This document shows, one piece after another, positions 42,793 through 51,215 of a stretch of 64,000 nucleotides of DNA. A program made the position numbers and the translations under genes. The notes beneath the pieces are model-generated. The model had not been told where the DNA came from. It ran no database searches and saw only the letters and a program-made list of their open reading frames with translations. The stretch's first letter is position 1. The number at the start of each line of letters is the position of its first letter. Source of the DNA: UBA8949 sp942493365 (lineage in GTDB: Bacteria > Bacillota > Clostridia > Saccharofermentanales > UBA5734); NCBI GenBank assembly GCA_942493365.1, contig OW818697.1, positions 372,001-436,000 on the forward strand, given 5' to 3'.

Positions 42793-44388
42793 CTAAGGCA
42801 CGATGTAGTATTTTTGACTGATGATCTGCAAGCGCGGGAGCTGCGTTTCGATCAACGCTTTGGCACGGGAATCGGACACGTTCAATAGCTGCCACTTCTC
42901 GTCAAGACGTTCGGTGATCGTTTCATAGCGCAGCAGGAGTTGCCGGGCGATTTTCGATTCGACCTCAGGATCGTCTGATTGGACCAGGTTCATCATTGCG
43001 GGGACTGCATCGTTTGACAGTTCCTTGTACAGATTGGTGTCAATTTGACCGCTTGATTCGTAAAGGGCAACATTATGATTGGCAATCCAGGCATCAGCGT
43101 TGACATGATTCAAAACAAGCAATGACACCAGAAGTGCAGCAACGCTGATTTTAAACAGCGGGAACATTCTGCTGAATTCCTTGATGATCAGCAAGATAAA
43201 AACTACAAACAGAAACAGTATAAATGCAGTCACCCAAAATCTCAGCAAGGTCAAGCCATAGGTGTCAATATACATTTTCATCCTGAAAATTGCGGAGGCC
43301 CCTTGCACCAGACTGCCAAGGATCAGAAGCAGGGATTCGATACGAAGCGCAAATCCTGCTGCCCCATGTCGTTCGGCGCTTTTTACGGTCAGCACAACCA
43401 AGGCCAGGTTGATTAAACTGATGCCGGCCAGCTCAAAAAATCCGCTGCGCGCGTAATCTGCGTAGGACATTCCGGCGGGGAGCGCCGCTTGAAAGGCGCC
43501 GAGCAGATAGCCAAACTGAACAATTGCAAAAACGATATACAGCAGATTGATGCAGCTCAGGAAAGTGATCAGAATGATTTTGTCAATTCTCAGCAGCAAA
43601 TTAACTTGTTCAGAGGCCGGGATCAGGGGCTTGTAGATTTGCTGGCGACTTCGCGTGCTGTAAAGAAAGCTGAAAATGAACGGCGTTAAAACCAGGGCAA
43701 TGACCAGTTGAATGATTAATTCGTTAATCGACAGGTTGGCCAAGAATTGTTGTGTCATCTGGGCAAAAACCTGATCCGATGCCGACAGCAGTGCCCCGCA
43801 AATCAGCAAAAAAGGAATGGCCATCAACAAGCCGATTATTATTTTGCCGCTTGTCCGTCTGCCGCTGGCTGGTTTTGCGTCGCCAGGCATTGAATGGCTG
43901 AAATAGGAGCGAAAAACATGCCAGAAGGCATTTAGTGCGATGAAGGGTCGCATCACGCATGAGGCTATTGCTTCTGCCCAAAAAGTGGGCCGATCCCAGT
44001 CGTGATTGATGGCGCGATTTGCCATTAAAATCTGCACAGGTAACAATACAAGCAGGACCAAGGTGTTGAGGAGCTTCATCGGCAAGCTGGCATACAGGAA
44101 CATGCACAAGCCCAGGTCGACAATGATTGCCGCCAAAAACACTTGCCTGCTGGCCGAATAAAGACGACGACCTGTGTCTGGCAACTGTTCGGCTGCCTTC
44201 AAGGGCAGTAACGTCCAAGCCAGAAAGACCGCTTCGATCAGCAGGATGGCCAGAAAAAATCCCAGGCTCCAACCGCCTCGAAATACAAGATAAGCCAGAC
44301 CCAAGGCCAGAACAAAGACCAGACCGAGCTGAATGCGACCTGAACCGGTCGATTGACTTGATGACAAAGAAGCAGTTGATGCGCTCAT
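42793..44388 (-). CDS. DUF4173/DUF4153 multi-pass membrane protein
   Basis: A 531-residue integral membrane protein with about twelve hydrophobic segments up to residue 445 and a soluble C-terminal region (450-531). It follows the DUF4173 layout: paired N-terminal helices, a Ser/Thr-rich start, a PFLLICGALLSASDQVF segment near 200, and a C-terminal helical part with VQSDDPEVESKIARQLLLRYE. Its ATG directly follows the stop codon of the XRE regulator gene, so the two are coupled. Function in the family is unknown; association with XRE/DUF2975 modules is common. Confidence 0.82.
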   Translation of the reverse strand: MSASTASLSSSQSTGSGRIQLGLVFVLALGLAYLVFRGGWSLGFFLAILLIEAVFLAWTLLPLKAAEQLPDTGRRLYSASRQVFLAAIIVDLGLCMFLYASLPMKLLNTLVLLVLLPVQILMANRAINHDWDRPTFWAEAIASCVMRPFIALNAFWHVFRSYFSHSMPGDAKPASGRRTSGKIIIGLLMAIPFLLICGALLSASDQVFAQMTQQFLANLSINELIIQLVIALVLTPFIFSFLYSTRSRQQIYKPLIPASEQVNLLLRIDKIILITFLSCINLLYIVFAIVQFGYLLGAFQAALPAGMSYADYARSGFFELAGISLINLALVVLTVKSAERHGAAGFALRIESLLLILGSLVQGASAIFRMKMYIDTYGLTLLRFWVTAFILFLFVVFILLIIKEFSRMFPLFKISVAALLVSLLVLNHVNADAWIANHNVALYESSGQIDTNLYKELSNDAVPAMMNLVQSDDPEVESKIARQLLLRYETITERLDEKWQLLNVSDSRAKALIETQLPRLQIISQKYYIVP

Positions 44389-44616
44389 CTATGTTTCCTC
44401 CGGTTTTTTAGTATCTGGAGCGAATTCCAATAAATCACCGGGCTGACAATCGAGTGCTGCGCAAAGCGCTTCCAAAGTCGAAAAGCGAATGGCGCGGGCA
44501 TGGCCGTTTTTCAGAATTGACAGATTGGCCAAAGTCAGATCGATCTTAGCAGCGAGTTCGGACAACCCGATTTTTCGTCGGGCCATCATAATATCAAGAT
44601 TTACAACAATTCCCAT
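44389..44616 (-). CDS. Small XRE-family (YozG-type) regulator
   Basis: A 75-residue helix-turn-helix protein consisting of a single Cro/C1 domain: MMARRKIGLSELAAKIDLTLANLSILKNGHARAIRFSTLEALCAALDCQPGDLLE. The short length and the RFSTLEALCAAL ending are of the YozG kind, typically encoded next to DUF2975 membrane proteins. AGGAGGG precedes the ATG. It lies between the DUF2975 gene (nine bases away) and the DUF4173 gene, and probably regulates the operon. Confidence 0.9.
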   Translation of the reverse strand: MGIVVNLDIMMARRKIGLSELAAKIDLTLANLSILKNGHARAIRFSTLEALCAALDCQPGDLLEFAPDTKKPEET

Positions 44617-44625
44617 ATGACCCTC

Positions 44626-45159
44626 CTAAATTGTCAGCTCATTTTCGCTTTTAACCTGATAAGCCTGGCTGAATATTTCCGCAAGAATGACGGCGACCAA
44701 CGCTAACAAGATAAACAATGCACAGCTAAACATCGTCATGAGCGTGTTATAGCAAACAATTTTAACGGCAAAGGCTACCGCGAGCCATACAAAAGCACCC
44801 CCGACCCTTCGAAATGACGCTGATTGACGAGGCGCAAAGGGTTGATTTTTTTCAAGTCGGCGAAGAATCAGATGGCCTTCGAACAATATCCACGCTGTTC
44901 CCAAGCCGGTTGCATATAAAAAGGCTAAATAGAATGGATAACTGGCTGGCGGCAAATCCTGCGGATTGCTGATATTCACAACACGGTCCGGCAAGTACTC
45001 TGGTGCAGATTGTTCGAATTGTAAAAACAGAGCGGGATCTTTGTATACAGCTTCCAATAATAAAGGCAAAATAATCAGGGCTATCAAATTGAAAACGAGA
45101 ATTATGTCGAGAATGATTCGCAAAACAAACGATACACTATGCTTTCCGGTAATCAACAT
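44626..45159 (-). CDS. DUF2975 membrane protein
   Basis: A 177-residue protein with four membrane helices (about residues 18-38, 68-90, 120-140, 150-170) and an extracellular loop between the first two. The gene pair DUF2975-XRE is common in Bacillota. I start at ATG 45157-45159 because GGAGGTGG lies 6 bases upstream; the frame is open further upstream. First gene of a three-gene operon behind a good promoter. Confidence 0.82.
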   Translation of the reverse strand: MLITGKHSVSFVLRIILDIILVFNLIALIILPLLLEAVYKDPALFLQFEQSAPEYLPDRVVNISNPQDLPPASYPFYLAFLYATGLGTAWILFEGHLILRRLEKNQPFAPRQSASFRRVGGAFVWLAVAFAVKIVCYNTLMTMFSCALFILLALVAVILAEIFSQAYQVKSENELTI

Positions 45160-45193
45160 GGGCGTCCACCTCCGAAAATTGGCTACTGCCCTT

Positions 45194-45222
45194 GTTATAC
45201 CATATAACAAAACGATATGCAA
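45194..45222 (-). promoter_or_regulatory. Promoter of the DUF2975-XRE-DUF4173 operon
   Basis: On the minus strand, TTGCAT (45217-45222) and TATAAC (45194-45199) with 17 bases between, 35 bases before the DUF2975 start codon. Confidence 0.6.
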
Positions 45223-45373
45223 TAAATATTTATTGTTTATCAATATATTTTTGCCGCGTGAGCCAACTCATTATTCCTGTTTCCTTGACGTATTGCGCTT
45301 ATTCATATTATCCTGTAGTTGGCGTGTGAATGAACGGTAATTTGCCGTGCCAACATTCACAAGAAGGGGACTT

Positions 45374-46282
45374 GTGAGACATCATCAGATTAACTTGCTG
45401 CAAATTGAATATTTTCTGGCGGTGGCACGCCATTTAAATTTCACCGAGGCGGCTAAGAGCCTCTATATTTCGCAACCGGCATTGAGCAAGCAGATCGCAA
45501 TCCTAGAGACTGACATCGATGTCCAGCTTTTTTCCCGCACCAGACGATCGGTTCGTTTGACACCGGCCGGAACAGTACTGTTTCAGGAACTTGTAAACAT
45601 TGCCAGCCAAATCGAACAGGCCATTGAAAAGGCCCGGCAGCCGGCGCTTGGCGAAAACAGTTTACTGACCATTGGTTGCCTGGAGGCGATGGGAACACCT
45701 TTCCTGCCGGCCATGATTAAAGAATTTCGCAAAGAATTCCCCGGCATTCGGTTGGTCTTCGAACGGCATTCCTTTAAGCCATTGCGGGAAAAGTTTTTTC
45801 GTGGCGATCTCGATATTATCTTTACGTTGAAAATCGAGGTGCAGGATTCACCAGATATCATCTGGGACTCGATATTTCCGGCACAACCTTATGTCTTTAT
45901 GGCCACAACGCATCCGCTTGCCGGACAAAGCAATCTCAAAATCGAAGATGTTCGCGAAGAAGGCTTTGTCATGATTTCCCGCGAGGAGTCACCGCGCAGC
46001 TTTGATTCAAGCATTGCCCTTTGTCGGGCACATGGATTTACGCCAAACATCATCAAACAAATGCCCAATGTCGAATCCGTTTTGCTTAGCGTCGAATCTG
46101 GAATTGGCATTACAATTCTCGACACCAGCGTTCGGACGATTCACTCCGACACCTTCAAAGGCTTTTGCGTCGAAGATGAACCCATCGACGTCGGTATGGC
46201 TTACAAAAAGTCAAATCTCAACCCGGCGGTCGCGCTGTTTGCTGACCGATTGCGTGGAAAATCCGCGCTGGATCCGCTGTAA
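45374..46282 (+). CDS. LysR-type transcriptional regulator
   Basis: A 302-residue LysR regulator. The N-terminal winged helix-turn-helix is complete (LLQIEYFLAVARHLNFTEAAKSLYISQPALSKQI), followed by the linker helix and a two-subdomain effector-binding region (about 90-295), related to the CynR/AlsR/CatR group. The GTG start at 45374 sits behind AAGGGGA; a GTG at 45347 is also in frame. It reads towards the CoA-transferase gene train, 248 bases away, and is the best candidate for its control. Confidence 0.93.
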   Translation: MRHHQINLLQIEYFLAVARHLNFTEAAKSLYISQPALSKQIAILETDIDVQLFSRTRRSVRLTPAGTVLFQELVNIASQIEQAIEKARQPALGENSLLTIGCLEAMGTPFLPAMIKEFRKEFPGIRLVFERHSFKPLREKFFRGDLDIIFTLKIEVQDSPDIIWDSIFPAQPYVFMATTHPLAGQSNLKIEDVREEGFVMISREESPRSFDSSIALCRAHGFTPNIIKQMPNVESVLLSVESGIGITILDTSVRTIHSDTFKGFCVEDEPIDVGMAYKKSNLNPAVALFADRLRGKSALDPL

Positions 46283-46530
46283 ATTGTACAAGCAAACAAA
46301 ACTTTAATAACCTTTACTTATAAGTGTGATTCCAATTATCTATTGGGCTTTGTATAATATACCTGTTAAAATAAGAATGGTGCCCTATGATTCGCTGAAA
46401 CAGCCCCAAATTCCGGTAACTACCCCATACCTTCGAGCGACTGCTATCGCCGAGGGGTTGTTAAGGACTCGAGACCAGTCCATTTTAAAATCTGAATCTA
46501 ACGAACAATTTGCAAAGGGAGAGTGCGTCA
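46283..46530 (+). promoter_or_regulatory. Promoter/leader region of the catabolic gene train
   Basis: A 248-base gap without a gene. A TATAAT at 46353-46358, with a poor -35 match (TTCCAA) 17 bases upstream, would give a leader of about 165 bases before the CoA-transferase start. A weak -35 box fits activation by the LysR protein encoded just upstream. No riboswitch class is recognised in the leader. Confidence 0.4.
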
Positions 46531-47193
46531 ATGAAAAACAAAGTTTTCACAGCACAGGAAGCTGTCGCTAAGATCAAAGACGGCGACCACATCATGGTAG
46601 GCGGTTTTCTGCAGGGCGGAACACCGGACACGACGGTTCGTGAGCTGATCCGTCAAGGGCAGAAGAACCTGACCATTACATCGAATGATACCGGCCGTCC
46701 CGGCGTAGCGGTATTCGACCTGGTCAACGAAGGACGCGTCACCGGTGTCAACGCCACCTACATTGGCTTCAACCCGGAAACCGGCCGCATGATGATGGAG
46801 AACCCCGGCTCGGTCTGCCTCTATCCGCAGGGTACGCTGGCTGAAAAAATTCGCGCCGGCGGCTACGGTCTCGGCGGCATCCTGACGCCCACTGGTGTTG
46901 GCACCATCGTCGAAGAGGGTAAACAAAAAATCAGCGTTGGCGGCAAGGACTACCTGCTCGAAGTGGCTATGCGCGCCGATGTCGCCATGATCCGCGCCCA
47001 TGTCGCTGACGAAGCCGGCAACCTGGTCATTCGCGGCACAGCCAAAAACTTCAACGTCGTTATGGCCGGCGCTGCCGATTATGTCATCGCCGAAGTCGAT
47101 GAAATTGTGCCCTTTGGCTCGCTCGACCCCGAAACCATCACCATCCCCAGCCTCTTGATCCATGCCATCGTCAAAGGAGGGTCCGCCCAATGA
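46531..47193 (+). CDS. 3-oxoacid CoA-transferase, subunit A
   Basis: A 220-residue alpha subunit of a type I CoA-transferase (AtoD/CtfA/ScoA family). GGFLQGGTPDTTV (residues 20-32) is the glycine-rich CoA-binding part. With subunit B it moves CoA between acyl-CoA and a free acid such as acetoacetate, acetate or butyrate. GGGAGAG precedes ATG 46531, and the stop overlaps the next start by four bases (ATGA). First gene of the catabolic train; here it would activate acetoacetate made by the BKACE enzyme, or the incoming acid. Confidence 0.93.
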   Translation: MKNKVFTAQEAVAKIKDGDHIMVGGFLQGGTPDTTVRELIRQGQKNLTITSNDTGRPGVAVFDLVNEGRVTGVNATYIGFNPETGRMMMENPGSVCLYPQGTLAEKIRAGGYGLGGILTPTGVGTIVEEGKQKISVGGKDYLLEVAMRADVAMIRAHVADEAGNLVIRGTAKNFNVVMAGAADYVIAEVDEIVPFGSLDPETITIPSLLIHAIVKGGSAQ

Positions 47194-47849
47194 ACAGTCG
47201 TGAGATTATCGCCAAACGCGTGGCCCTGGAATTCAAAGACGGCGATGTCGTCAATCTCGGCATCGGCATCCCCACCCTTGCTTCCAACTACCTGCCCGAG
47301 GGCGTCCACATTATGATCCAATCCGAAAACGGCATGCTCGGCATGGGTCCGGCCGCCGCCCCAGAAGCCGCATCCAATGACCTGACCGATGCCGGCGGCA
47401 ATCCTGTTACCATCGTTCCCGGTGGCATGTTCTTCGACAGCGCCACCTCGTTTGGCCTTATCCGCGGCGGCCACGTCGACGAAACCGTACTCGGCGCGCT
47501 CGAAGTCGACCAGTACGGCAATTTGGCCAACTGGATGATCCCTGGCAAGAAAGTTCCCGGCATGGGCGGCGCGATGGACCTCGTCTGCGGTGCCCGCAAA
47601 GTGATCGTGGCTATGGAGCACATCAACAAGGACGGCTCGGCCAAAATCCTCGACAAATGCCGTCTGCCGCTGACCGCCGCCAACAAGGTCAATCTGATCA
47701 TCACCAACATGGCCGTGATCAAGATCAAAAAAGAGGGCGGCCTGGTCCTGCAGGAATTGGCGCCTGACGTCACCGTCGAAGAAGTCATCGCCGGCACCGA
47801 CGCCAAACTGGAAATATCACCCGACCTGAAAGTCATGCCGATTGTCTGA
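47190..47849 (+). CDS. 3-oxoacid CoA-transferase, subunit B
   Basis: A 219-residue beta subunit (AtoA/CtfB family). The catalytic glutamate that forms the glutamyl-CoA intermediate is Glu46 in SENGMLGMGP; VNLGIGIPTLASNY is the oxyanion-hole segment, and GGAMDLVCGARKVIV follows near residue 130. Intact and normal length. Translation is coupled to subunit A. Confidence 0.95.
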   Translation: MNSREIIAKRVALEFKDGDVVNLGIGIPTLASNYLPEGVHIMIQSENGMLGMGPAAAPEAASNDLTDAGGNPVTIVPGGMFFDSATSFGLIRGGHVDETVLGALEVDQYGNLANWMIPGKKVPGMGGAMDLVCGARKVIVAMEHINKDGSAKILDKCRLPLTAANKVNLIITNMAVIKIKKEGGLVLQELAPDVTVEEVIAGTDAKLEISPDLKVMPIV

Positions 47850-47898
47850 GACTATCACATGACCCATTTATTTCTAAATACCTATGGAGGAAACATCA

Positions 47899-49008
47899 GT
47901 GACAAAAACCTACAAAATCTTTACCATCAACCCCGGCTCAACTTCGACCAAGATTGCGCTGTTCGAAAACGACAACCGCGTCTTTGCCGTCAACGTCTCG
48001 CATGACGCGGCGGAACTGGCCAAGTTCACTGAAATCAGCGATCAGTTTGACTACCGCAAAGACACCATCCTCAGCGAACTGGCCAAACAGAATGTCACGC
48101 TGGATGGCACCGATGCCTTCGTCGGCCGCGGCGGCGGGCTGGTCGGTCTTGAGGGTGGCACCTACACCGTCAACGACATTTTGTACAACCACGCCAAGGT
48201 CGGTTTCACGATCAAGCACCCGGCCACACTGGGCAGCCAGCTGGCGCGGTACTTTTCACAACAGTACGGCGGCATCGCGCTGGTCGTCAATCCGCCGGAC
48301 GTTGATGAGTTGCAACTGGTTGCCCGCGTCACCGGCATTGCCAACGTCACCCGCGAAAGTCGCGGCCATCCGCTCAACCAGAAGGAAATCGGTATCCGCT
48401 ATGCCAGTTCGATCGGCAAGCGATACGAGGACCTCAACCTGATTATATCGCACATCGGCGGCGGCGTCTCGATAACGGCCCACCAAAAGGGCCGCATGAT
48501 CGACACTAACGACGTTGTCAACGGCGACGGCCCGATGGCGCCGACCCGCGTCGGCTCCATCCCTTGTAAAGACATCATCAACATGTGCTTCTCGGGTGAA
48601 TACACCAAAAAGCAGATGATGGATTACCTGACCAAAAACGGCGGCATCGTCGATCACCTCGGCACCTCCGACGCCCGCGAAGTCCGAGCGATGATCGACA
48701 AGGGTGACAAATACGCTGAGCTGGTTTACGATGCCATGATCTATCAGATCGGCAAATTTATCGGCGCCTATGCCGCCGTCATGCACGGCAAAGTGGACGC
48801 CATCATCCTGACCGGTGGCATTGCCAACGATACCTACCTGACATCCAAGGTGACCGAAATGGTCAGTTTCATCGCCCCGGTCAAAGTCATGCCGGGCGAA
48901 TTCGAGATGGAAGCTCTGGCCAGCGGTGCCCTCCGCGTCCTGAAGGGCGATGAACAGCCCAAAGAATATACCGGCATCCCGGTCTTCACCGGCTTCGACC
49001 GCGGCTGA
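47899..49008 (+). CDS. buk: Butyrate kinase (branched-chain/short-chain fatty-acid kinase)
   Basis: A 369-residue ASKHA-fold kinase that makes ATP from butyryl phosphate or related acyl phosphates. N-terminal FTINPGSTSTKIALF, mid-protein SHIGGGVSITAHQKGRMID, the DGPMAPTRVGSIP loop and ILTGGIANDTYLTS near 310 are all family hallmarks. The GTG at 47899 follows GGAGGAAA; an ATG five codons upstream would place the start inside that site. The partner acyltransferase is the Pta-like gene at 61941, at the other end of the cluster. Confidence 0.95.
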   Translation: MTKTYKIFTINPGSTSTKIALFENDNRVFAVNVSHDAAELAKFTEISDQFDYRKDTILSELAKQNVTLDGTDAFVGRGGGLVGLEGGTYTVNDILYNHAKVGFTIKHPATLGSQLARYFSQQYGGIALVVNPPDVDELQLVARVTGIANVTRESRGHPLNQKEIGIRYASSIGKRYEDLNLIISHIGGGVSITAHQKGRMIDTNDVVNGDGPMAPTRVGSIPCKDIINMCFSGEYTKKQMMDYLTKNGGIVDHLGTSDAREVRAMIDKGDKYAELVYDAMIYQIGKFIGAYAAVMHGKVDAIILTGGIANDTYLTSKVTEMVSFIAPVKVMPGEFEMEALASGALRVLKGDEQPKEYTGIPVFTGFDRG

Positions 49009-49097
49009 CCCCGAGCCGCCCAACCAACTGTTTAATCCCTTCCGGACAGCGCACCCCGCCGCCGGCAGGATTATAAAATGAAAGGAGTCTTAAGAAC

Positions 49098-49337
49098 ATG
49101 AAAGAAGAAATACTGGCCATGATTATCGAGAAGGCCGCCAGCATCTACCAGCTCGACCCCGCAACCTTGAGTGCGGCTACCCGCTTTAATGAGGATTACA
49201 ATGCCAAGTCGATGGATTTGGTCAAAATCATTGGCGTCCTTGAGGACGAATTCGGCCTCGACATCAACTTTATGGAATTTCGTCGCAAACTGACCTTCGG
49301 CGAAGCTGCCGATTATGTCACCGGCCTGGCCGAATAA
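49098..49337 (+). CDS. Acyl carrier protein, free-standing
   Basis: A 79-residue four-helix ACP. The phosphopantetheine attachment Ser38 lies in NAKSMDLVKII, where Lys replaces the usual Asp of the DSL motif and Met replaces Leu. The second helix (SMDLVKIIGVLEDEFGLDI) is otherwise typical. AAAGGAGTC precedes the ATG. It is 15 bases upstream of the CocE/NonD hydrolase gene and far from any fatty-acid-synthesis gene. A holo-ACP synthase gene lies in the same region at 61540. It probably carries a pathway intermediate; which one is unknown. Confidence 0.9.
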   Translation: MKEEILAMIIEKAASIYQLDPATLSAATRFNEDYNAKSMDLVKIIGVLEDEFGLDINFMEFRRKLTFGEAADYVTGLAE

Positions 49338-49352
49338 GGGGAGGAAAAATTA

Positions 49353-51119
49353 ATGACGCTGACAAAAGAAATGGTCCTGAGCATGAAAGCCGAACGTATC
49401 ACCAAAATCAAAAAGTTCGGCGATGAAGAGATCGAATGTGTCTATCGCAAATGCAGAAAACCGCTGACCAAGGAAGAACTTTCCAAGATGAGCGGCACAG
49501 CGACGGATTTCTTTGGTTTTTGCCCGGAGTTCAACCAGCGCACCTACATTGCCGAAGACGGCATCATCTGTGACCAGGACGTCGCCGTGAAACTGCGCGA
49601 TGGCACGACGATTTACACCGACATTTTCCGCCCGCAGAACGCGACCGGCAAGGTCCCCTGCATCGTTTCCTGGAGCCCCTTCGGCAAACGTCCGGGTGAC
49701 GGCATGGACGAATGGAAAATCATGGGCGTCCCGCCCCAGACCGTTTCCAACATGGCCAAATTCGAATCGGTTGACCCGGCCTACTGGTGCCGTCAAGGTT
49801 ACGCGGTCGCCAATGTTGACCCGCGCGGCATCGGCCATTCCGAAGGCGATCATGAACTGTTCGGCGGCCAGGATGGCCGTGACGGCTACGATTTCATCGA
49901 ATGGCTCGCGACCCAGGATTGGTGCGGCAAAATCGGCATGTGCGGCAACTCCGGCGTCGCCATGGTTCACTGGCGTATCGCCGCCGAACAGCCGCCGAAC
50001 CTGGTCTGTATCGCTCCGTGGGAAGGCACCGCTGACATGTACCGCGAATCCACCTACGAAGGCGGCATCCCGGCCTTTGGCTTCCCCGAATTCATCGCCG
50101 GCTCGGTTACCGGTGAAAACTACATCGACGACATGGTTCTGATGGCCGTTAAATATCCGAAAATGAACGGCTACTGGGAAGACAAAGCACCAAAAATGGA
50201 AAAAATCAAAATCCCCGTTTATGCCACGGCCTGCTGGAACCACTTCCACCTGCGCGGCGCATGGGATGGCTTCCGCAAGGTCCGTTCGGCCAAAAAGTGG
50301 ATGCGCGCCCATCGCGAATTTGAGTGGCCGGATGCCTACTGCACCGAAGGCCTCGAAGATCTCAAGCGCTTCTATGATCGCTATCTGAAGGATATCCGCA
50401 ACGGCTGGGAGCTGACCCCGAAAATTCGCATCGAAGTTCAGGATGCCTACGACTTCGATTTCCAAAAAGCCCGTCCGGAGAAAGAATGGCCGATTGCCCG
50501 CACCGATTACCGCAAGCTATACATGGATGCCGCTTCGGCTTCGATGGCCTATAACACCTGCGCCAAGGAGTCTAAAGTCAGCTATGATGCCGCAACCGGA
50601 CTGACCACCTTCGACGTTAAGTTCACTGAAGACACCGAAATTACCGGCTACATGAAGCTGCACATGTTTGTTGAAGCCATTGGCAATGATGACATGGACT
50701 TCTTTATCAACGTTCAGAAGCTCGACGAGCAAGGCAACTGGCTGCCGGTCAGCGTGCTCGGCGAACCCCATCCGGGTGCCTGGGGCAAAATGCGTGTCTC
50801 AGCGCGCGAGCTGGATACCAAACTGTCCACCGATTACCGCCCGATCCAGAAACACACCAGCGAACTCAAGCTCACAGCTGGCGAAATCGTGCCGGTTGAC
50901 ATTGAGATTTGGCCGACCAGCCGCCTCTGGCACAAAGGCCAGCAGCTGCGCCTGCAGATTGCCGGTCATTACATTCGCGAGGGCTGGTTCGAACGCCTGG
51001 AATGGGACACCAACAACAAGGGCCAGCACGTTATCCACACGGGCGGGCAATTTGAGTCTTATCTGCAGATCCCGGTCATTCCGCCGCGTTACGTTGCCGG
51101 CGACTACGTTTACCGATAA
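49353..51119 (+). CDS. CocE/NonD family hydrolase (X-Pro dipeptidyl-peptidase-like)
   Basis: A 588-residue serine hydrolase. An alpha/beta-hydrolase domain (about residues 65-350) has VKLRDGTTIYTDIFRP, NVDPRGIGHSEG and nucleophile Ser200 in CGNSGVAM; the C-terminal jelly-roll (about 385-588) has the X-Pro dipeptidyl-peptidase C-domain features LTAGEIVPVDIEIWPTS and GQQLRLQIAGH. Known family members hydrolyse esters (cocaine esterase), glutaryl-7-ACA or peptides. No signal peptide, so a cytoplasmic enzyme. GGGGAGG precedes ATG 49353. Its position after the ACP suggests it processes the pathway substrate or an ACP-linked ester; that is inference. Confidence 0.9.
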   Translation: MTLTKEMVLSMKAERITKIKKFGDEEIECVYRKCRKPLTKEELSKMSGTATDFFGFCPEFNQRTYIAEDGIICDQDVAVKLRDGTTIYTDIFRPQNATGKVPCIVSWSPFGKRPGDGMDEWKIMGVPPQTVSNMAKFESVDPAYWCRQGYAVANVDPRGIGHSEGDHELFGGQDGRDGYDFIEWLATQDWCGKIGMCGNSGVAMVHWRIAAEQPPNLVCIAPWEGTADMYRESTYEGGIPAFGFPEFIAGSVTGENYIDDMVLMAVKYPKMNGYWEDKAPKMEKIKIPVYATACWNHFHLRGAWDGFRKVRSAKKWMRAHREFEWPDAYCTEGLEDLKRFYDRYLKDIRNGWELTPKIRIEVQDAYDFDFQKARPEKEWPIARTDYRKLYMDAASASMAYNTCAKESKVSYDAATGLTTFDVKFTEDTEITGYMKLHMFVEAIGNDDMDFFINVQKLDEQGNWLPVSVLGEPHPGAWGKMRVSARELDTKLSTDYRPIQKHTSELKLTAGEIVPVDIEIWPTSRLWHKGQQLRLQIAGHYIREGWFERLEWDTNNKGQHVIHTGGQFESYLQIPVIPPRYVAGDYVYR

Positions 51120-51130
51120 GTGATGTGGGA

Positions 51131-51171
51131 AGAGTGAAGCGTCCGGGATGATTTCCGCAGCGCTTCACTCT
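51131..51171 (+). terminator. Possible weak terminator between hydrolase and transporter genes
   Basis: An 11-bp perfect inverted repeat (51131-51141 and 51161-51171, AGAGTGAAGCG arm) with a 19-base spacer, followed by a T-containing but not uniform run. It may attenuate or protect transcript ends rather than terminate fully. Confidence 0.4.
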
Positions 51172-51215
51172 TCACTCTTTTACGACCTCAACCATGAGCT
51201 ACTACTGGAGGATTA

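Noticed and set aside
49350..50465. Long open frame on the minus strand (371 codons) opposite the CocE/NonD hydrolase gene
   Set aside because: Its product is an unstructured-looking shadow with no family features, while the plus strand encodes a clear hydrolase with motifs and a ribosome-binding site. Antisense openness follows from GC-ending codons.
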